From Podaxis mareebaensis (lineage: Eukaryota; Basidiomycota; Agaricomycetes; Agaricales; Agaricaceae): a stretch of 64,000 nucleotides of DNA. The stretch spans positions 1 to 64,000 of the forward strand of contig JAEUWP010000353.1 in assembly GCA_018524725.1 (NCBI GenBank). Direction: 5' to 3'. A program made the position numbers and the translations under genes. How positions within the stretch are numbered: position 1 is the stretch's first letter; each line of letters opens with the position of its first letter. This document shows positions 34,998-46,523 of this stretch, one piece after another. The notes under the pieces are model-generated. The model was given only the letters and a program-made list of their open reading frames with translations, had not been told where the DNA came from and searched no databases.

Positions 34998-37900
34998 TTA
35001 CCAAATCTGCGGCGCAGGTGGCAGGTAATCATTCGGCAACAAGAACGCATCCATGCCATTCTGCATGAATGTGTTCCCTCCCAACGTCTGATCAGAGATC
35101 CACACGGGGAGTTGCTCGTTCGAAGTCATCCGATAGTCCTGCACAATGTGTTCAGCATCCGCAACACCGCCATTATACTGCAAATAATGATGATGCATGG
35201 GTGCATGTACGGGATATTGTACTTGTTGCTGGTGCGCGTGCGGTTGCTGGGGGTGTGAATGTGGGTGCTGTTGGTGAGGATGTCCGCCCTGGGGATTTTG
35301 CTGCTGGTAGTGTTGTTGCTGTTGTTGTTGTGACACAGGCGCCATTCCGTGCGGCGCGCCATACATTTGGGGATCAGTGCCAGAGTACTGGGGCGGGGGC
35401 CCTCCATATTGATGCTGGAATTGCTCAGAATTCCTGTGTTGCGGCACGCCCATAATATTTGGTGGCATGGCACCAGGCGGACGGTCAATCGACATGCCTT
35501 GTCTCGGGTTCTCCCTTGATGTTGAGGTGGGAGATCGCGAGGTAGACTGGTGCTGGCGCTTCCTTGATCTCCGCAACATGACTTGGAGTGTCAGAGCATA
35601 GCGCTGACCGGGAACTAGAAGGCCATTGGTTATGTGATTGGACAGCTGCCGGAATTTATTGGACTTACTCTCCGCCATCAGGGCTGCTAGGTTCTCGACT
35701 TGAGTGCGGACTTGCGTGGTATCACATTCGTTAGGGCTGTGAAGACCGCCGGGATCAGTAAACCTGTTTGAATATGAACGAATAACTTACAAAAGTCTTG
35801 CAAGCCTCAATAGGAAAGATCCCATGAACGTGGCTGTGGCATGTGTGTAGTGCACCGCTGTAACTCGATGAGTCTTACTTTCATTGCCGATCTGGCACGG
35901 ATCCTTACCATATCTCATGTTCTCCCGGTATGAACCAAAGTTCAAAGTGATATCCAAACCTCTCTGTGCGATCCTCATCGACTTAATCGCCAGATCCCTC
36001 TGCTTGACCGGCATCCGTTCAACGTCTTCGGGACCATTAATGCCACGTAAAGCTGTTGCGTTATGGAACAGCTCTGCATGTACGTGTTGGAGTTGCAAAC
36101 TCTGTCGGTAGAACGCTAAAATTAAACATTAGCTCGTCACCCTGCATTATGAAAGAGGTTCACATACTAGCATCGGCATATTTCTGTGAGAACGCCTGGT
36201 CCCATGTCGCGTACCAATTCTTGAACTTTAAGTCGGCATCCCTTAAGACATCGTAATGCTCATCAAGAACCGGTCCCTCGGTCGGCAGCGCGTTCTGGAC
36301 TTCCTCTCGGATTGCCATGAGTTCCACCGTTGACACAAGGCGCATGTCATCCTCGATAGCTAAGGGGTGACGGAGAAGGTATCGGCAATCCTTAATGCTT
36401 TCATCATCCTTCAGTACGGCGGGACGCCCGGTACCGTAGGACAATCTGTCACGGAAGCGTTGTATGAGTAAAAGCTTCAGTCGGTCGCTGTACTTGTGGC
36501 TTACTGATGCTCGAAAAGGTATAGACAAAACCAGGTTCTCGATGCGATGACCAGTTCACGGTCTTCCACAGGATCCACTTTGTTATCTAACATGCGCCGA
36601 TACAACTCTGGCCAGGCCTTGTGCATGGCTTTGAAAGGAGAGCGATGAGGTCAGCTGGTTGTTTGATAATGTGGCAACGGATCAACATACATAATTCCAT
36701 TGCCATTCGGACTGCGTGGCCACCGCTCAACCAACCATTATCCGACCAACCGGAAACGAGAACTGAGGATGTATGTCAGGTTTGGGCAACCACCTGACAT
36801 CAGAGCGACACATACTCATTGACTGGACGGCTTCACATCGCATGACGGGAGCAAATAGGGTCGCACAGGAGATGGACTGCACTTCCTCCAAGCATCGCAA
36901 ATACGTTTCACTTGGGGGACCTGAGGTAAGGCGCTTGTCAGACAACAATATATTCAATTAAGAACGACACGTACCTCCTCCATCACGAACACGAGCCGCG
37001 ACCATACAAATGCAGTTAACGGCAAAGGGTGAGCGTTCATGCAGTGCGTCATATGTATCAGTGTTCTTATCAAACACCGGCCTTGGCGTAACTCAGTGAG
37101 TGAAAGGGTCGGAATAAGACCGTTAATTCACTCACAAGAACGTGGAGCACCCGCGATAAAAGCTAGGAAAAAGAGCAGGGATTAGAAAAACTAGCGAAAA
37201 CCGATCGGAAGGTATCCCCACAGGTTGAAAAGTTCCCGCGCTTCGGATTCAGTGATGATACCTTTGGTAACGACTGATGGGAACCGCCAGTTAGTGTCAT
37301 GTTTGGAGGGTGAAGGCGGCGCCGTACCATCTGTAAATTTGAGGGGTTTGTGACGAATCTTCCTACGTTTCGAGGGTCTCGAATGCCTATCCCTCTCTGG
37401 AGAGGGAGTTCTTGCCCGGCTGTGTGGCTCGCTCCCATCTCCATTTTCCTAAACAAGTTATAGTTAGTCTCACGTAACGTGTACAATAGAACGTTCGCTA
37501 AGGCAAAAGAAGCGATACTAAAAATATCAAAGCCCACCTTCGCGGCGCGCTCGATAGCGACATCAGCAAGTCCTCTCAGCACCTCCCAAGGGGCGACGAG
37601 ACCGGATGCAGGGAGTTCTCCGTTTTCATCTTCGTCAACGTCGGAAGAATCAGTACTGGCAACGTTGGATGAAGGTGCGGGCCGCTTGACGCCAGCTATA
37701 GGCTGTTTGTTTAAGCTTCGTTGATCGACAACCTGATATCGAGCGGAAGGCACGTTGCTCGGCTGAGAAGAACCCGGTGGTCCCCTGGCCTGAATGCTCG
37801 AGAAGGGGGGTAGTATAGGTCCTTGATGGCTCATCGCGCTGTGCGGATAGGAGGATCCATTGTTAGATGGGAAATTAGGGTATGATGGCGAAAGTTGAGG

Positions 37901-38706
37901 AGGTTGGAGATCTCCCGAGCCGGGCTGCGCAGGACCTGCACTGGATTGCTGATAACCAGGAAGAGAAGAGCGTGGCTGTCGTGAGTCGAGACCATATGAG
38001 TTTGATCCATTGGCACAATCAAAGGTCGGAAAAGCCACACAAAGATAGGTGTGGTGGGGTACTCACATTGGGGTGACTGGCAGTCGGGGTAGAGACAGCC
38101 GGCGAGTTCAGGCTAGGAGATTGCTGGAAGGAGGAAGGGGGGTAGGTCGATGGCGAGCGGCCATTGAAAGCAACGCCTCGCAATTGTGTGACAAGCTCTG
38201 CAAGGGTACTCTCAATCCTGATCTGGGTGTTCTTGATCTCGGCAACGTGAGCTTCGAGGCTCTTGATGCGTCTGGACGGTAATAACGGTGAGCGATATGA
38301 AAAGGAGGAAAAGGCGGATCGGCATACTCGAGACCTGCCTCTCCTGTCAATGTCGCCTCTCGGGACGGCTTTTCGAAAAGACATTCCAAGCCAGTATTAC
38401 GACAACGTCTACACGGAGGATTGTCAGCGCCCTCACAGCGCATCTTCTGCTTTCTGCAAGCATTCTGAAAACATGTGAGCAACAAGAAAAGGAGCGAGAC
38501 GAAGGGAAAAAAAAACACACGCAAGCACCTAAAAGCGTGAAGGGTTGGAATAAGTTATGTAGCGAGCGGAATATATACAACGTATACGCACGAGGAACGC
38601 GATTCAAGGTTTTGACGACGGGTTTTACTTCAGGTTTCTGGGTCTTATCATCGTCTTCCTGCTTCTTAACTGGGAGTTGTTGGGTGCTTCCTGTGGCAGA
38701 ATCCAT
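34998..38706 (-). CDS. Zn2Cys6 fungal transcription factor with Fungal_trans domain and Gln/His-rich tail
   Basis: Nuclear DNA-binding regulator. Start ATG 38706 gives MDSATGSTQQLPVKKQEDDD. An intron then leads to the binuclear zinc cluster NACRKQKMRCEG...CRRCRNTGLEC (six Cys, 38460-38370), which should bind CGG-type sites. A linker helix follows (RIKSLEAHVAEIKNTQIRIE, about 38275-38215), then a long Ser/Pro region and the fungal-specific regulatory domain (WLSGGHAVRMAMEL near 36690, YGTGRPAVLKDDESI near 36420, HAELFHNATALRG). The C-terminus is Gln/His/Pro-rich (PHQQHPHSHPQQPHAHQQQ, about 35200-35340) and ends YLPPAPQIW at TAA 34998-35000. About 12 exons. The regulated pathway cannot be told from sequence; no cluster of co-functional genes adjoins it. 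Confidence 0.85.
35170..35345. repeat. Gln/His-encoding trinucleotide-like low-complexity tract
   Basis: Imperfect GTT/GTG/GCTG-rich run on + that codes Gln and His on - within the transcription factor tail, including six Gln codons in a row near 35310-35330. Such tracts are length-variable in fungi and often belong to activation domains. Confidence 0.6.
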
Positions 38707-39197
38707 CAAGAGGATGGAGGAGAGAGACGAAGCGGGGAAAGATGGGATTGAGTGAACCACGAGACAAATTGAGCACCCTGATCAGGAGATCTCCAATGTG
38801 ACAAACAACTACAACTAACTTGCCTTATATATACGCCACGCATCGCTACCGTCTGTGGGGCATTACCATTGTCGGAAATCATTCCGGCCATCTGCCGTGA
38901 GTTTCAAATGCCGCTTCGTCGGCTGGAGGAGATTTATCTATTTCCGTCCCTCTGCACCTTGCCCAGACCGCAGGCCCCAGTAGTCTGCATTATTAGCAAT
39001 CTAGCACATGAACACGTTGCACGAGACAGATTATCATGTCTCTGCCAGCAGTATTCCAGTTGAATAGCCAATACATATGCGGTGCCCATGACGCGGAATT
39101 GGAATTCCGAATACTTCTATCAATTGTTGTCAGGCTAGGTCACGTCTTGTTCCTCCCCTCGTCGATCCACGGCCACACGACCACTTCTGCCTCTGCC
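38707..39197. promoter_or_regulatory. Divergent intergenic region, Zn2Cys6 gene / Yop1-like gene
   Basis: About 490 bp between outward-facing start codons; holds both promoters. No other gene or clear motif seen. Confidence 0.5.
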
Positions 39198-40150
39198 ATG
39201 TTGATGTCATTCCTCTCCCATATTCTCTGGTTTGTTCTTTTTTGAATGTTAATCCTCCTCCGATATTCGTCCCCTAAACCCCCGGTTTTAGCGCCTGGTT
39301 CGCGTTTCTCCTCCCTAGCTACGGAACATTCAAGGCCATTTCCCACCGCCCCCTCAGTGAGCCTGAGCTCCAGAGATGGGCGATGTACTGGTCTGTCGTG
39401 GGCGCCTTTGTCGCCTTTGAGTATGTAGCCGAGTGGCTTATTAGCTGGTGCGCACGAGTTCAACTCAAAAGCATTCCTGTCTCAGACGTTCTTACCATCA
39501 CTACCACGCGTCCTCCCACATCTTTCATTGAACCCTAGGCTGCCATTCTACTGGGAACTCAAAACTGCCTTCCTGCTCTATCTCGCTCTTCCGCAAACCC
39601 AGGCAAGTCCGAAACCAAAATATCCATCTCGCATAGCGCGTGACCACCAGCTCACACACTAACGTTGAACCAGGGCTCAACCTATATCTATACCACATAT
39701 CTGCAACCCTTCTTCACTCGGAACGAAGCTGATCTCGACGAGGGCATCGTCCAAGTCCAAAAGAACGTTCTCGTATTCATCCAATCCCGCCTCACCGCCC
39801 TTTGGGAATTCATCCTCAACGCAGCCAACAAGCGCCAAACTGCCACGTCCACCGACTCAGGTACACCTAACACTAACGCTGCCAACGGCACCGCACGAGG
39901 TTCAGTGGGTCTCCAGAATGTTCTCGGCTTATGGCAAACCTACGGCACTTCCATAATGAACGCTTTAGGTTCCAAGGGTTCTCCAGCCACTACAGCGTCT
40001 GCGTCTTCCAGTTCCGTCGAAGGCACTCCGGGTGCTGCTCCGCAGCGACGCAGCGCCCAAGGTAACAATAGCAGCAACAGCCCAACTCCCGTCCATACCC
40101 CTGCTGAGGCCCCCAATCCTCCATTCCCGGAACCCCACCACTTCTCCTAG
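39198..40150 (+). CDS. Yop1/REEP (TB2/DP1/HVA22) ER-shaping protein
   Basis: Integral ER membrane protein that bends tubules through paired hairpins. Exons joined: MLMSFLSHILC, AWFAFLLPSYGTFKAISH, SEPELQRWAMYWSVVGAFVA, FEYVAEWLISW, LPFYWELKTAFLLYLALPQ, then GSTYIYTTYLQPFFTRNE. The PSYGTFKAI and LPFYWELKTAFLLYL pieces are family signatures. A long Ser/Thr/Ala-rich tail (from about 39800) follows, unlike the short yeast Yop1, and ends PHHFS at TAG 40148-40150. The start may be 39198 or the second ATG at 39204. The third intron appears to use a GC donor (CAG|GCAAGT at about 39602) with a normal CCAG acceptor. Divergent from the Zn2Cys6 gene. Confidence 0.88.
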
Positions 40151-40474
40151 TTTGCGAATCGAAGGGTCATAACGTGCTTATTGCTATTTAAAACTTCGCA
40201 TAACTTGTTTGATATGTATGTTGAACACGTGTTGGACGTTCTTATTCGTTCCAAGCCTGTTGTTTCATCGATTAGATACGGTTGCGTTAGTGTTGCGTGC
40301 TACCTGAAGCTGTGCGTGCCTGATGCCGTCTTCTAGAAATACAAATCCAATGTAACGGTATCATTCCCATCGAATCAAGAAAGAACCAAAAGCAGAAGCT
40401 CAAGAAAAGTTAAATGAACTGCGAAGGCCGAAAACCCGACACGGAACCACTTCTCAAGAACCCAAAACCCAGGC
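40151..40474. other. Convergent 3' intergenic region
   Basis: About 320 bp between the stop codons of the Yop1-like and SEC3 genes. Contains the two 3' untranslated regions; nothing else seen. Confidence 0.5.
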
Positions 40475-43400
40475 TCAAGCTCCAGTCCTATGTCTCCTAG
40501 ACGCACTTTCCACATCCGCGACGCCAAACTCCAATCCAACCCCTCCAGCCTCACCATAACACTGTCCAATCCTCTCCTTCCACCCCTCAGTTAACCGAAC
40601 CAACTCCTCCTCACAGGTCTTCCAAACACCCAACAACACCGTCCTACCAACACTGTCCTCCATCGCCGCAGCCCTGTCTCTATCATTAGCACTACCCGGG
40701 GCAGCAGCGGAAGCAGCCGCGGATGAATCAATAAAATGCTTCTGCACGAGTTTGTATAATGCATCAACGTTTTTCTTGAGATCTTTAACTGTATACTCTC
40801 GAGTGATCTTCCGAAGAGCATTTTTGCTGTAAGTTGGGTTTGTCGCGATGTCCGTCGGAGAGGCAAGTGTTCGCAGGAGACGTTCAAGGCCCTCGAAGTA
40901 GTCCTGTAATCCGCGTTGGCCACAGTAAATGGAAAACAAGGAAATGAAAGGCTTACAATAATTTTCCCGAAAGGCCGTCTGAACATGATCTTCACATATG
41001 CGTTGAGATTTTCATCATACAACGCCCTCGCCTTTCTCGTGAAACTGCCCACAGAACCAACCTCCAACTTTGCAGTTTCCGAAACGAAGTAATGCATATT
41101 CTCTACAAAAAGAGATAACATCCCACCGTGAGTTTTTTTCCCATTCAGGGAGAAAACTGGACAATACCACAGGATACCACTCACCGATAATAACAACATG
41201 GTAATTCAGCTGTCCTTTATCCTCCTCGTCCCCATCCATCTTGGCCATAGCTTTCAAACTCTCAAACATCGCAATCACGATCTTGTCATACGCCGCATCC
41301 ACACTTTGTCGCACTTCTAATCCCAACCCGTCAGCACCAACAGCAATGAGCTGGTCCTCCACACGGTGGACATAGTTCGGGAAGTGTTTGATAAAGGATA
41401 CAACGCCTTTACGTTTCTTGGCCGTGAGTTTGGTTTGCTCAATAGACTTCAGCTGGTCATTCTGTTGCAGGAGGGTTACCAAGGGAATGGATCAAGGGGT
41501 AGTGGAAAAGGGACATACGATGTGACGGTCGAACACGCCCTTGAGACGGGTGTGTTGTTTGTTCAAGAAACCAATCAAGAACTGGTTCCCTTTCTCATCC
41601 GCGTCCGCCATAAACTTCTCCAGCGTCGCAAGCACACCAACAATCTCACTACATAAAACCCTGTCAATCCAAGCCACAAAAAGCGGGAAAATCCGCTCAC
41701 ATCGGATCCCTCTCCAAAGCCTTCTCAACCCAACTCTTAACCTCCGCCGGCAAAAACCCAAAAATCAAGTCCATCGCACCACGCACAAGCTTCACCGTCA
41801 TCGAGCTCAAACTATTCGACCTCGCAGCCTGCCTCCTGAAATAATGATCCAGCCCCATATAATCCGCAAAAGTCAATGCGGAATCATGATTCAACGAGTT
41901 GATCTGCAAGAAGTCCGCCATGAAGATATTTTCTTGGTATATGAGGGGAATAATTTGGTCTAGGACGAGAGCAAAGACTTCTGCTACGCGCATGTCGCCA
42001 TCGCCTGAAGAGCCAGTGAAGGATGAATTGGCAGCGCTAGATTTGTCTTTTTCGCGGTTGCGGGATTCCATGGGTGAGCGGATAAGGGTGCCTGCACGAC
42101 GTATGCCTGAGGGGGCTTTGCTTGCAGGTGAAGTCGGTATTGAACTGAAGACTATAGCAGCGGTGTGTCAGGACGACGAGGTCATGTCTGGTGAACGGAT
42201 AACTTGCCGTGATCGCCTTCGTCCTCTGACGCCCTCTTGACATACCCGAGATACGTACTCAGCAGCGCCTTGATTTGTGTACTATGTAGGTCGCTTGCAG
42301 CAGAAAAATACGCCTGAAACCAGATCATACCGAGTTAGCCGGTCATCACCATCAGCAACTAAACCAAAAAAGAGAAACAAGACACTCACAGCACACAACC
42401 GTCCATAAATAATCTCATCCATCTCCTTAAGGTACAACATTAGCCCACAATATCTCCCTAAATACTCTTCGATATCTTGATGTGGTATGATCACAGGCTT
42501 TCCTCCACGACCAGGCTTCGTCAGTCCATTGGTCTCACCCAACAGCAATTTTGACTACAAAATAATCAGCTCGGGATTCTATGAAATATGATGCGAGGGG
42601 TGGCGATAACTACCTGAGCAGTAAACATGATCGTTAAAAAGTCGTGCATGCGTTTACAAAATTGAGAGTTGTGCGTGCGGTATTCCTGGAGTCGCTCCAT
42701 GGTAGCCGCCATATCTACACGATAGCCGATCAATATCAGATACCCAACGAAGTGCAAAGAAGTTGAGTGACCCACCCGTGTCTCTACCCGCTTGCAATGC
42801 CTTGTACAACTCCGCCACAGCTTGTTCCAGACGGGATATGCTTTGTGATTTCTCCAGTGACTCTTGGGTAAGTGTGATGAGCGCATCAGAATCAACATGT
42901 ACAGTTTGCTATTGCATATGAGGTTAAGTCTAATCCCGGCATGAGGCAAGCAACTCACTAGAAGGTTTTGGATTTCGTTCATCAGAACACGCTGATTCTG
43001 CGTCTGGACTTGGAGACCTCTGTTTTGGGATTGAATGTAAGATATATCGTCATTGACAGCCTGGAACCATTGTTAGAGAATATTGCTTGGAACTGTAGCG
43101 AAACGTACGTTGAGGTGAATCTTGTAAGACGATATCAGTCCGTCCAAACTATCAAGTTCCGCCAGCGCATCGTCCATAAACTTCATAACCAACCCAATCC
43201 TATCATCCGACTCCAAAAATGAATGAATATTCGCCTATAACAAAATCAGATCCACTATTCGTTGACCACACCTGCAAAAAACATCCGCACCCTCTCCAAA
43301 GCGGTCAACTCATCCAACAACCTAGCCTCGATCATATCCGCCGCACCCCTCGCCATCTTCCTTCCAATAACATCATCACTCGCCCACTCATACCCCTCAA

Positions 43401-44766
43401 TCATCTCTTCAACACTCGCAAGTGTATCTTGCGCATTCTCAACCTCATCCCCTCCATCCACATCTAAATGACCATTGATACCAACATCCACACCTCTGGT
43501 CCCACCTGCAATCAGCCGATCAAGCGTTTGCTGGTTCGCAGGGTCAAAATACGACACTCGGGCGTTTGGGTCCTTGCGCGATGTAGGCCCAATTTCCTTC
43601 GTCGCTGACGGTTTGCGTGATCGTGGAGCCGCAGGATCAGGTGAAGCATTACGCGACCGTGCAGCGGGTGTAAGTGCATTGGTCGGAGGTCCACCTGGAC
43701 CTACATCTGTCTGAGGACGCGATTTGTTCGACTGATGTGAGTCCTTCCTTGACCGACCAGCATTTGTATTCACACTCGCATTCGACCCATCACCCTCACC
43801 ACCAGTATCATACCCCCTCAAAGGAGTCCCGGAAGAAGGTAAGCTGATCGCAGGCACCGGTTGCTGCTGCTGCACAACTGAAGGTCGTCGCCTTGGTAGC
43901 GGGAAGGCACCGTACGACTCATCTGAGTCCTTCCGTTGTCGGGATCCGGCTGGTGGTGCTCTGAGTGGAGAGTCTCGTGAACGAACAGACGAAGAGAGTT
44001 CTCGATTGGAATTTGCTGGGGACCCAGCGCGTGGTGGTGCAGCTCCGTTTCGGTTCGTAAGGGGCGATGGGACGCGAGGGACTGGTTCCTTCTGGGGTGT
44101 GGTGGGTCGTAGATTGCGTTGTGATCGGTTAGATTCGACAGTGGGGACTGTTGGGGAGGGGGGTTGATTGGAAGCTAGAAGTCAAGTTAGTCTCGAGAAC
44201 TGATTGAGGTGGAGAGCACAGACTTTCGGCTCCGTCTGGATCCGCTATGCCTTCGAGGTGTAGCTGTGTAGCACCCCCTGTGACCTGCCGGAACAGACGT
44301 ATAAGGGCAATCAGGAAGTTGGTTTGGTCGACTGCAGACTCCGTTTGCCATTTGTAGGTTCTCGAAAGGGTGATGTTGAACGTGAGCGGCTGGCATGAAC
44401 ATCAGAAACACACTAAGCTCGTCCCCGCAGCCTACTCACTCCGACAACTTGTAGGCCACGAAGCTCAACGAGTCTCCACGTCTTGCCAACGGAAAACGAA
44501 CCGTTGTTGTTCAACTTGGACTTGTGGATGAACCCACTCCCGTTGTTTGCCTCTGCAAAGAAATGGAACAGATGTCACTTCGACACGTCGCTGCACCTAG
44601 TATCTCAGTCGCACATACGGGAAAGCAAGATATACCGGGCCTTTCTTCCTTCCGGCCCCGCGTCCTCCAAGATCTTGATATGTGAGACGTATGTCTCTTC
44701 AAGGTTTCCAGTGGCATTGCGCCTAGAAAAGACGGATGAAATGATGCTTTGCTTAATGTCGGCCAT
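40475..44766 (-). CDS. SEC3: Exocyst complex component Sec3 (EXOC1)
   Basis: Membrane landmark subunit of the exocyst that binds PI(4,5)P2 and Rho-type GTPases at growth sites. Start ATG 44766: MADIKQSIISSVFSRRN, then ETYVSHIKILEDAGPEGRK and small exons forming the Sec3 PIP2-binding PH-like domain (LVELRGLQVV about 44470, FNITLSRTYKWQTESA about 44380, QTNFLIALIRLFRQVTGG). A disordered Ser/Pro/Arg linker spans about 44160-43550. The helical Sec3 C-terminal part follows from LIAGGT/SYFDPANQQTLD (about 43520) through a middle with HFPNYVHRVEDQLIAVGAD (about 41370), MHYFVSETAKLEVGSVGSF and NALRKITREYTVKDLKKNVD, ending HRTGA at TGA 40475-40477. About 15 exons. Together with SEC8 (10.8-15.6 kb) it puts two exocyst subunits in this window on the same strand. 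Confidence 0.9.
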
Positions 44767-45347
44767 TCAGGTAATGGAACAAGGGAGAGAGGCTGATCAT
44801 ACAGTGCGGTGCTGATGAGCCGACTGCAACGAACAGTGATCGGGATGTGAATGTGCTAGTGGTAGCAACTGAGTTGGCCGCCGTCGGTTGTGGCTCTGAA
44901 CCGGAACAGTTATAGACGGAACAGAGACAAAGTTGCTAGGGATATGATATGGGAGGATGAGGGACTGCCAGAAAAGGGGAAGAAGTCGCAGCCCTGACTA
45001 CTTGAGTACTTGATACGGAAATGGATAATAAATTGGACAAAAACTGATGGGTACGAGGTGTAAGGCCTCAGGCCTCAAGGTGTGGTAGGAGTAGAGAAGA
45101 GGAGAGCAATAATAAAGGTTTCTTTGGAGACGAGAGCAAAGTACAAGCATCCGCCAAAAACAATAACGGCAAGTGCCGCAGAGAACAAGGAGAGTGATGC
45201 GAGTTGTCGCCGCACATACGCTGATCCTTTATAACTACTCATACCAACAATTCCTAATTCCAGGTCCCAGCGACTCCATCTTACTCTCATTTCTTTTAAC
45301 GACGCGCTAGTCGCTCACACTCCTTCTTCTATTCCCTATTTGCCTGC
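44767..45347. promoter_or_regulatory. Divergent intergenic region, SEC3 / homeobox gene
   Basis: About 580 bp between outward-facing starts. It contains a possible 55-codon membrane-protein ORF on - (45075-45242, listed separately); otherwise nothing recognised. Confidence 0.45.
45075..45242 (-). CDS. Possible small single-pass membrane protein
   Basis: A 55-residue ORF starting MSSYKGSAYVRRQLASLSLF, with one clear hydrophobic segment (LFSAALAVIVFGGCLYFALV) preceded by basic residues and ending STPTTP. An in-frame upstream ATG at 45290 would add 16 residues. The charge pattern (basic N-terminus, long hydrophobic run) fits a tail-inserted small protein, but the length is within reach of chance and no homologue is recognised. 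Confidence 0.25.
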   Translation of the reverse strand: MSSYKGSAYVRRQLASLSLFSAALAVIVFGGCLYFALVSKETFIIALLFSTPTTP

Positions 45348-46267
45348 ATGCACTTCATCATGACCCTCCCTTCCCGACGAGGAGCCCTACATACCCTCGC
45401 CCTCATCGCTACAGACGACTCTGCACGCTCAAATTTTGCCGACTACCACGACAATCACACACACCACTCATCTGCAGACATCCGCATCCAGCGACTCTGC
45501 AACCCAGACCCGCCCATCTTGCATGACCTCCCCAATCTTCATCTCAGCTCAAAACCCGCCTCCTGTCCCACGGACCCGAAAACTCCCCCCAAACACTGCA
45601 TCTCATCACAAGCGCCGGCGGAGGAGTCGATATCTTCTGCCTCTGCTTCTTCATCTTCATCTTCATCTTCGTCCTTGTCTTCGTCCTCTGCCAATTCCGG
45701 ACGGACGACCAGGTCCAGCAATAAGAAGAAGCATCATCGCGGCGCCAGTGTGCCCTCCACTGTCGAGCTCTCCAGGAAACAAGAGCTTCGTAACAAGAGG
45801 GCACAGATGCTCGAAAGGGCCAAAAAGATCAATTCCCTCGACAACTCTCCAGCAAACGAGAGACAACTGCTCGTCCTCAGAATGGTCTATGAGGAAATCA
45901 CAATGTACCCAACCGAGCCTTGGATGGCCATACTGGCGATTATCATCCATAGGTACGTGCTTTCATTCATTACGGGCTTAACGCTATATCAATCCGACTT
46001 CATCTCTCTCTCGACAGATCATTGAAGCAGGTTAAGAATTGGTTTTCCAACGAGCGCCAAAAGCGCGGCACAGGTGAAGAGACTACTGTTGTTTCGTCAA
46101 GCGGGGAAAAATATCGTGTCCGTCCCATATCTTCCACCTGCGAAGACTGGTCGGACGAATGGTTCGAGGAGGTCGTTATGATCCACCACTACCGCGTTTT
46201 ATGCAATTCACAATCGCAAGCAAGGGCTCTCTCGGACACCAGTTCCAATTACGATGGACGTTCATGA
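45348..46267 (+). CDS. Homeobox transcription factor
   Basis: Two-exon gene for a homeodomain protein. Exon 1 starts at ATG 45348 (MHFIMTLPSRRG; a second ATG at 45360 is possible) and includes a 15-plus Ser tract and a basic patch NKKKHHRGAS. The homeodomain follows: RQLLVLRMVYEEITMYPTEP (helices 1-2, about 45860), AILAIIIHR, an intron at about 45951-46018, then SLKQVKNWFSNERQKRG (recognition helix; WFSNERQK corresponds to WFQNRRQK). A C-terminal block EKYRVRPISS...WSDEWFEEVVMIHHYRV is typical of related mushroom proteins. Stop TGA 46265-46267. The missing aromatic-Gln (Ser for Gln at homeodomain position 50-type site region) may alter DNA preference. Not flanked by a partner homeobox gene, so not a mating-type A locus as far as visible. 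Confidence 0.83.
45630..45697 (+). repeat. Imperfect TCTTCA/TCATCT microsatellite coding poly-Ser
   Basis: Short hexamer-type repeat inside the first exon of the homeobox gene, encoding a Ser tract. Other frames give spurious Leu or Asp/Glu runs. Confidence 0.7.
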
Positions 46268-46523
46268 CGCTCGCTACGTTCCTTATTCTTATCTTCCGTA
46301 TCCTTATAATCTCTAAAAGCCATATGACTGGCATTAATTATTCCCGTAGCGTACTCCATTCCATCTAGTCGGTATATACTTTAGACTCACACGATCTCAC
46401 CCCTAATACACACACCTGTCATTCGTTCCGCGGTTTTAGCCTGTATGATCCGGACTTGAAATTTTCTTATGCTGGACAGTTGTATCAACTTATATTACGC
46501 ATGATAGATAGTTAACACACGTT

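Noticed and set aside
45436..45981. Long ORF in a second frame across the homeobox gene
   Set aside because: Arg/Pro/Leu-rich shadow of the Ser-rich exon; it does not cover the homeodomain frame and has no splice support.
45348..46267. Mating-type A (HD1/HD2) locus
   Set aside because: Only one homeobox gene is present, with no divergent partner and no mitochondrial intermediate peptidase gene next to it.
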